A DNA stretch of 64,000 nt from JAHRAW01 sp965249835 (lineage in GTDB: Bacteria; Pseudomonadota; Gammaproteobacteria; Arenicellales; Poriferihabitantaceae), in NCBI GenBank assembly GCA_965249835.1, contig CBDFMY010000001.1, positions 186,001-250,000 on the forward strand, written 5' to 3'. The notes beneath the pieces are model-generated. The model made no database searches. It was given only the letters and a program-made list of their open reading frames with translations, and was not told the origin of the DNA. This document shows positions 59,201 through 64,000 of the stretch, in pieces. Made by a program: the position numbers and the translations under genes. Within the stretch, counting starts at the first letter, position 1. Each line of letters begins with the position of its first letter.

Positions 59201-61999
59201 TCACCGGCAATGACAATCCTGCGGGTGAGTTCAATGTCATCATCCACCAGGTCGGTGGCCGTTGCCTTCAGTTCGGTGTACCCCTCGCCAAACTCGATAG
59301 TCTGCGGATTATCACCGGTCAGGGTGATAATCGGCTTGCCGGTGTCGATGACCCTGACCGTGCGGGTCTTCTGCTCGGCGGCGTTACCGGCGGTGTCGGT
59401 TACATCGTAAGTGACCGTGTAGGTCCCGACCGTGCTCGTGTCCACGTTGTTCGCATCAATGACAATGTTGCCGGTGAGGTCGCCATCCACCAGGTCGGTG
59501 GCGGTTGCATTCAGTTCGGTGTAAGCCATGCCGAAATGGATGGTCTGCGGATTATCACCGGTCAGGGTGATAATCGGCTTGCCGGTGTCGATGACCCTGA
59601 CCGTGCGGGTCTTCTGCTCGGCGGCGTTACCGGCGGTGTCGGTTACATCGTAAGTGACCGTGTAGGTCCCGACCGTGCTCGTGTCCACGTTGTTCGCATC
59701 AATGACAATGTTGCCGGTGAGTTCAATGTCATCATCCACCAGGTCGGTAGCGGTTGCATTCAGTTCGGTGTAAGCCATGCCGAAATGGATGGTCTGCGGA
59801 TTATCACCGGTCAGGGTGATAATCGGCTTGCCGGCGTCGATGACCCTGACCGTGCGGGTCTTCTGCTCGGCGGCGTTACCGGCGGTGTCGGTTACATTGT
59901 AGGTAACAGTGTATTGCCCGACCGCGTTCGTGTTCACTGCACTACTGTCAATGACAATGCTGCCGGTGAGTTCGCCATCCACCAGATCGGTGGCGGTGGC
60001 GCCGTGTTCGGTGTAAGCCATGCCGAAATGGATGGTCTGCGGATTATCACCGGTCAGGGTGATAATCGGCTTGCCGGTGTCGATGACCCTGACGGTGCGG
60101 GTCTTCTGCTCGGCGGCGTTACCGGCGGTGTCGGTTACATCGTAGGTGACCGAGTAATCCCCGACTCGGTCGGTGTTCACTGCACTACTGTCAATGACAA
60201 TGCTGCCGGTGAGTTCGCCATCCACCAGGTCGGTGGCCGTTGCATTCAGTTCGGTGTACCCCTCGCCAAACTCGATAGTCTGCGGATTATCACCAGTCAG
60301 GGTGATAATCGGCTTGCCGGCGTCGATGACCCTGACCGTGCGGGTCTTCTGCTCGGCGGCGTTACCGGCGGTGTCGGTTACATTGTAGGTAACAGTGTAT
60401 TGCCCGACCGCGTTCGTGTTCACTGCACTACTGTCAATGACAATGCTGCCGGTGAGTTCGCCATCCACCAGATCGGTGGCGGTGGCGCCGTGTTCGGTGT
60501 AAGCCATGCCGAAATGGATGGTCTGCGGATTATCACCGGTCAGGGTGATAATCGGCTTGCCGGTGTCGATGACCCTGACCCTGCGCGTCACGGTATCGGC
60601 ATCGTTACCGGCGGTGTCGGTTACATCGTAGGTGACCGAGTAATCCCCGACTCGGTCAGTGTTCACTGCACTGCTGTCAATGACAATGTTGCCGGTGAGG
60701 TCGCCATCCACCAGATCGGTCGCCGTTGCATTCAGTTCGGTGTAAGCCATGCCGAAATGGATGGTCTGCGGATTATCACCAGTCAGGGTAATCACCGGCT
60801 TGCCGGCGTCGATGACCCTGACCGTGCGGGTCTTCTGCTCGGCGGCGTTGCCGGCGGTGTCGGTTACATGGTAGGTAACAGTGTATTGCCCGACTCGGTC
60901 GGTGTTCACTGCACTACTGTCAATGACAATGTTGTCGGTGAGTTCGCCATCCACCGCATCAGTCGCCGTTGCATTCAGTTCGGTATAGCCCTCGCCAAAC
61001 TCGATGGTCTGCGGATTATCACCAGTCAGGGTGATAATCGGCTTGCCGGTGTCGATGACCCTGACCGTGCGGGTCTTCTGCTCGGCGGTGTTACCAGCGG
61101 TGTCGGTTACATCGTAGGTGACCGAATAATCTCCAACTCGGTCGGTGTTCACTGCACTACTGTCAATGACAATGCTGCCGGTGAGTTCGCCATCCACCAG
61201 ATCGGTAGCGGTGGCATTCAGTTCGGTGTAAGCCATGCCAAACTCGATGGTCTGCGGATTAGCACCGGTCAGGGTGATGATTGGCTTGCCGGTGTCGATG
61301 ACCCTGACCGTGCGGGTCTTTTGCACGGCGGCGTTACCGGCGGTGTCGGTTACATTGTAGGTAACAGTGTATTGCCCGACCGCGTTCGTGTTCACTGCAC
61401 TACTGTCAATGACAATGTTGCCGGTGAGTTCGCCATCCACCAGGTCGGTGGCCGTTGCATTCAGTTCGGTGTAAGCCATGCCGAAATGGATGGTCTGCGG
61501 ATTATCACCGGTCAGGGTGATAATCGGCTTGCCGGTGTCGATGACCCTGACCGTGCGGGTCTTCTGCTCGGCGGCGTTACCGGCGGTGTCGGTTACATCG
61601 TAGGTAACAGTGTATTGCCCGACCGCGTTCGTGTTCACTGCACTACTGTCAATGACAATGCTGCCGGTGAGGTCGCCATCCACCAGGTCGGTGGCCGTTG
61701 CATTCAGTTCGGTGTAAGCCATGCCGAAATGGATGGTCTGCGGATTATCACCAGTCAGGGTGATAATCGGCTTGGTGTTGTCGATGACCCTGACCGTGCG
61801 GGTCTTCTGCTCGGCGGCGTTACCAGCGGTGTCGGTTACATTGTAGGTAACAGTGTATTGCCCGACCGCGTTCGTGTTCACTGCACTACTGTCAATGACA
61901 ATGCTGCCGGTGAGGTCGCCATCCACCAGATCGGTGGCGGTGGCGCCGTGTTCGGTGTAAGCCATGTCGAAATGGATGGTCTGCGGATTATCACCGGTC
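31156..61999 (-). CDS. Giant Ig-like repeat autotransporter/adhesin, C-terminal part (more than 10,260 aa)
   Basis: The frame is open from the frameshift at 61999 to the stop at 31156, over 10,260 residues; the gene's start lies beyond the window. Almost all of it is tandem Ig-like domains of about 81 residues (243 bp). The pattern is K-P-I-I-T-L-T-G-D-N-P-Q-T, then Y-T-E-L-x-A-T-A-T-D, V-D-G-D-L-T, V-G-x-Y-x-V-T-Y-x-V-T-D-x-A-G-N. This matches the DUF5011 bacterial surface Ig-like family; HYR-type domains interrupt at intervals. The C-terminus is a helical linker, then a beta-barrel ending in Phe. I see no Cys, and the repeats are rich in Asp and Thr. This composition and end fit an outer-membrane-anchored autotransporter adhesin. 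The barrel gene end faces hldD. The Met at 61965 is internal, not a start. Confidence 0.88.
32780..34060 (-). other. Divergent HYR and Ig-like units next to the barrel
   Basis: Three HYR-like domains (about 32780-33010, 33280-33580 and 33830-34050), with patterns such as ITAPDDETFEATATLTPLD and VVSEATGPTTPVDVGQATAT, alternate with atypical Ig-like units (IELGTTYTEHGATA, IELGAAYTELQATA, VELGTAYTEHGATA). One HYR unit is enlarged by an internal duplication (two TDATAI/TNTTATI segments). These are more diverged from consensus than any unit in the centre of the array. Confidence 0.75.
35812..36578 (-). repeat. Internal duplication of about three units, copy 1
   Basis: Matches 39700-40466 at a constant offset of 3,888 bp; identity ends at a GCG/GTG difference in the ACCGGCG(G/T)CGTCGG segment at the right edge and at the CTTGCC/CTTGGTGTTGTC variant at the left edge. 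Confidence 0.75.
36812..39000 (-). repeat. Large internal duplication, copy 1
   Basis: 36812-38140 matches about 46184-47512 (offset 9,372 bp) and 38141-39000 matches 48728-49587 (offset 10,587 bp). The offsets differ by 1,215 bp, exactly five 243-bp units, so copy 2 has five extra units or copy 1 lost five. Distinctive shared marks include the rare TCGGCTGCATTGTAGGCGAC variant and the NDQTFEATATLTPLNRSDYG HYR unit. Confidence 0.8.
39700..40466 (-). repeat. Internal duplication of about three units, copy 2
   Basis: Counterpart of 35812-36578; no differences were noticed within the block by eye. Confidence 0.75.
41870..42800 (-). other. HYR-domain island 1
   Basis: Three consecutive HYR units with LPADVTKEATGPTTPVTVG and SNGRSSTAEQTITITD, plus one of the DDETFEATATLTPLDRSDYG type on the side nearer the N-terminus. 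Unit length is close to that of the Ig-like units, so the fibre spacing is kept. Confidence 0.75.
45205..46150 (-). other. HYR-domain island 2
   Basis: The same order as island 1 (three LPADVTKEA units, one DDETFEATATL unit), with differing single positions such as KEAAGPTTP versus KEATGPTTP. The middle units of the two islands are nearly identical in DNA, so they derive from one another. Confidence 0.75.
46184..49587 (-). repeat. Large internal duplication, copy 2 (with five extra units)
   Basis: Counterpart of 36812-39000; the extra five units occupy about 47513-48727. The match ends sharply at 49587, where copy 2 has an unusual unit with QNNAAEQ in place of AGNAAEQ. Confidence 0.8.
50446..51101 (-). 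repeat. Internal duplication sharing the rare NTDNVDTSAVGEYT unit, copy 1
   Basis: Matches 57316-57971 at offset 6,870 bp, including the rare variant reading KIVINTDNVDTSAVGEYTV and the TCGATGACATCG variant (IDTAGNAADT). It overlaps the end of the 1,233-bp tandem duplication in copy 2. Confidence 0.75.
54838..57321 (-). repeat. Tandem duplication of a 1,233-bp block (five units)
   Basis: 54838-56070 is followed directly by 56071-57303, with identity continuing to about 57321. I noticed a single difference (G at 55585, C at 56818). 1,233 bp equals five units of 243 plus three 6-bp extensions, showing unequal exchange at unit scale. Confidence 0.85.
57316..57971 (-). repeat. Internal duplication sharing the rare NTDNVDTSAVGEYT unit, copy 2
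   Basis: Counterpart of 50446-51101. The match ends where copy 1 has TCGGTGTTC and copy 2 has TTGATGTTC, one of the standard exchangeable sub-blocks. Confidence 0.75.
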
Positions 62000-64000
62000 G
62001 GGTGATAATCGGCTTGCCGGTGTCGATGACCCTGACCGTGCGGGTCTTCTGCTCGGCGGCGTTACCGGCGGTGTCGGTTACATCGTAGGTGACCTGGTAC
62101 TCTCCAACCCGGTCGGTGATTACCTCGTCACCGGCAATGACAATCCTGCGGGTGAGTTCAATGTCATCATCCACCAGGTCGGTCGCCGTTGCCTTCAGTT
62201 CGGTATACCCCTCGCCAAACTCGATGGTCTGCGGATTATCACCAGTCAGGGTGATAATCGGCTTGCCGGTGTCGATGACCCTGACCCTGCGGGTCTTCTG
62301 CTCGGCGGCGTTACCGGCGGTGTCGGTTACATCGTAGGTGACCTGGTACTCTCCAACCCGGTCGGTGATTACCTCGTCACCGGCAATGACAATCCTGCCG
62401 GTGAGGTCGCCATCCACCAGGTCGGTCGCCGTTGCATTCAGTTCGGTGTAAGCCATGCCGAAATGGATGGTCTGCGGATTATCACCGGTCAGGGTGATAA
62501 TCGGCTTGGTGTTGTCGATGACCCTGACCGTGCGGGTCTTCTGCTCGGCGGCGTTACCGGCGGTGTCGGCTGCATCGTAGGTGACCGAGTAATCCCCGAC
62601 TCGGTCGGTGTTCACTGCACTACTGTCAATGACAATGTTGCCGGTGAGGTCGCCATCCACCCGATCGGTCGCCGTTGCCTCCAGTTCGGTGTAAGCCGTG
62701 CCAAACTCGATGGTCTGCGGATTAGCGCCGGTCAGGGTGATCACCGGCTTGCCGGCGTCGATGACCCTGACCGTGCGCGTCACGGTATCGGCGGCGTTGC
62801 CGGCGGCGTCGGTTACATTGTAGGTGACTTCGTAGGTGCCGACCTGATTGATGACCACGTTGGTCGAATCAATGACAATGTTGCCGGTGAGGTCGCCATC
62901 CACCCGATCGGTCGCCGTTGCATTCAGTTCGGTGTACCCCTCGCCAAACTCGATAGTCTGCGGATTATCACCGGTCAGGGTGATAATCGGCTTGGTGTTG
63001 TCGATGACCCTGACCGTGCGGGTCTTCTGTTCGGCGGCGTTACCGGCGGTGTCGGTTACATCGTAGGTGACCGAGTAATCCCCGACTCGGTCGGTGTTCA
63101 CTGCACTACTGTCAATGACAATGTTGCCGGTGAGTTCGATGTCATCATCCACCAGGTCGGTCGCCGTTGCATTCAGTTCGGTGTACCCCTCGCCAAACTC
63201 GATGGTCTGTGGGTTAGCACCAGTCAAGGTAATCACCGGCGCGGTCTTATCGGTGATGGTGATAGTTTGTTCGGCGGTGCTACTGCGTCCATTGCTATCG
63301 GTTGCGGTCCAAGTGATTTTATGGACACCTACGGCAAACGCATTGTCCGTTGGGTTGCGGGTGATGGTCACCGAATCGGCGGCCAGGTCAGTAGCCGTTG
63401 CCTGTCCCACGGTGACTGGCGTGGTCGGTCCGGTGGCTTCTTTGGTTACATCCGCCGGCAGGGTAATCACCGGCGCGGTGGTGTCCACAACCGTGATGGT
63501 TTGCTTGGCCGTCATTTCATTGCTTGAAGCATCGGTGGCAGTCCAGGTGATGATGGTGTCGCCCAGCGGGAAAGTATCGGGCGCGTCGTCGGTGATGTCG
63601 CCATCGGAGGACCTGGCGATGCCGTAATCGGAGCGATCAAGCGGGGTCAAAGTAGCCGTCGCCTCAAAGGTTTCGTCATCCGGGGCGGTAATGGCCGGCG
63701 CCGTGGTGTCGGTGACCATGACGGTGCGGGTCACGGTATCGGCGGCGTTGCCGGCGGCGTCGGTTACATCGTAGGCGACGGTGTATTCCCCGACCCGGTC
63801 GGTGTTCACCGCGCTGCTGTCAATGACAATGCTGCCGGTGAGGTCGCCATCCACCCGATCGGTCGCCGTTGCATTCAGTTCGGCATACTCCTCGCCAAAC
63901 TCAATGATCTGCGGATTGGCGCCGGTCAGGGTGATAATCGGCTTGCCGGTGTCGATGACCCTGACCGTGCGGGTCTTCTGCTCGGCGGCGTTACCGGCGG
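61878..64000 (-). CDS. Same giant gene, upstream part in the shifted frame (partial, runs off window)
   Basis: Open from the right edge through Ig-like units and an HYR island (about 63235-63715) of the same kind as in the downstream part. At 61999/62000 one A is missing from the otherwise invariant TCACCGGTCAGGGTGATAAT sequence. After that point the frame gives nonsense (TRPVIIRRPSIST...) and stops at 61878, while the neighbouring frame resumes the repeats perfectly. So both parts were one gene. Either the base was lost in sequencing or assembly, or the chromosomal gene is truly broken and would make a protein lacking the barrel. No signal peptide or start is inside the window. Confidence 0.85.
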   Translation of the reverse strand, partial: AGNAAEQKTRTVRVIDTGKPIITLTGANPQIIEFGEEYAELNATATDRVDGDLTGSIVIDSSAVNTDRVGEYTVAYDVTDAAGNAADTVTRTVMVTDTTAPAITAPDDETFEATATLTPLDRSDYGIARSSDGDITDDAPDTFPLGDTIITWTATDASSNEMTAKQTITVVDTTAPVITLPADVTKEATGPTTPVTVGQATATDLAADSVTITRNPTDNAFAVGVHKITWTATDSNGRSSTAEQTITITDKTAPVITLTGANPQTIEFGEGYTELNATATDLVDDDIELTGNIVIDSSAVNTDRVGDYSVTYDVTDTAGNAAEQKTRTVRVIDNTKPIITLTGDNPQTIEFGEGYTELNATATDRVDGDLTGNIVIDSTNVVINQVGTYEVTYNVTDAAGNAADTVTRTVRVIDAGKPVITLTGANPQTIEFGTAYTELEATATDRVDGDLTGNIVIDSSAVNTDRVGDYSVTYDAADTAGNAAEQKTRTVRVIDNTKPIITLTGDNPQTIHFGMAYTELNATATDLVDGDLTGRIVIAGDEVITDRVGEYQVTYDVTDTAGNAAEQKTRRVRVIDTGKPIITLTGDNPQTIEFGEGYTELKATATDLVDDDIELTRRIVIAGDEVITDRVGEYQVTYDVTDTAGNAAEQKTRTVRVIDTGKPIITRPVIIRRPSISTWLTPNTAPPPPIWWMATSPAALSLTVVQ

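Larger units (their letters stand above)
32536..64000 (-). repeat. Tandem array of about 125-130 Ig-like repeat units, 243 bp each
   Basis: The count is the region length divided by 243 bp. Most units differ only at a few sub-blocks, each with a small set of variants: EFGEGY, HFGMAY or EFGTAY; TELN, TEHG or AELK; LVDGD, RVDGD, AVDGD or the 6-bp longer LVDDDIE; SSAVNTDRVGDYS, ANNVDTSTVGTYT, STNVVINQVGTYE or GDEVITDRVGEYQ; EQKTRTV or DTVTRTV. Silent positions are also nearly invariant. Units next to the barrel are the most divergent. Confidence 0.92.

Noticed and set aside
56851..62088. Plus-strand ORF of 1,745 codons
   Set aside because: Same artefact, ending near where the single-base deletion also shifts the antisense frame.
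61878..63854. A separate 658-residue gene starting at 63854
   Set aside because: The start is an internal GTG within a repeat; the frame is open to the window edge and its end is a frameshift product of the giant gene.
31156..64000. Diversity-generating retroelement as the source of repeat variation
   Set aside because: No reverse transcriptase, template repeat or adenine-specific substitution pattern is seen; variants are discrete blocks shared among units.

Overview
The window looks like a chromosome segment of an uncultured, probably marine or host-associated gammaproteobacterium. Evidence: the order gyrA-pheA-tyrA-aroA-cmk-rpsA-ihfB-lapA-lapB, the hfq-hflX pair, alr-radA, and LPS heptose genes, all moderately GC-rich. 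Na+-coupled and BCCT-type osmolyte transporters suggest a saline habitat (inference). No tRNA, rRNA, CRISPR array, integrase or transposase was recognised.

Layout. 1-4.4 kb: end of alr, radA, then dapD and miaA facing away from each other. 4.4-8.7 kb: repeat-rich accessory patch with a small orphan ORF and a single-chain MmeI-like (type IIL) restriction-modification enzyme. 8.7-15.8 kb: small membrane protein, two-subunit Na+/solute symporter, an unrecognised conserved-looking protein, hfq-hflX, and a BCCT transporter with a clear terminator. 16-26.9 kb: gyrA, the aromatic amino-acid genes pheA-tyrA-aroA, cmk, rpsA, ihfB, lapA and lapB in one direction, with tight spacing or overlaps. 27.5-30.8 kb: ugd, the heptose-7-phosphate kinase gene and hldD, overlapping, for LPS or capsule sugar nucleotides.

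31.2-64 kb is one minus-strand gene that fills half the window and runs off its right edge. It encodes more than 10,900 residues: roughly 125-130 Ig-like domains (DUF5011-type units of about 81 residues with islands of HYR-type domains) ending in a C-terminal autotransporter-like beta-barrel with terminal Phe. The units are nearly identical in DNA and form a mosaic of a few exchangeable sub-block variants, with several kilobase-scale internal duplications. A single-base deletion at 61999/62000 splits the frame. This giant surface protein is the outstanding feature. The very long plus-strand ORFs opposite it are shadows of the repeats.

Intergenic regions carry a dispersed composite element of about 128 bp (17-bp palindrome GTCACGC-N3-GCGTGAC, a T-rich stretch, and a REP-like end). 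It is tandemly repeated after radA, and it has run into the 3' ends of dapD and miaA so that it now encodes their last residues.
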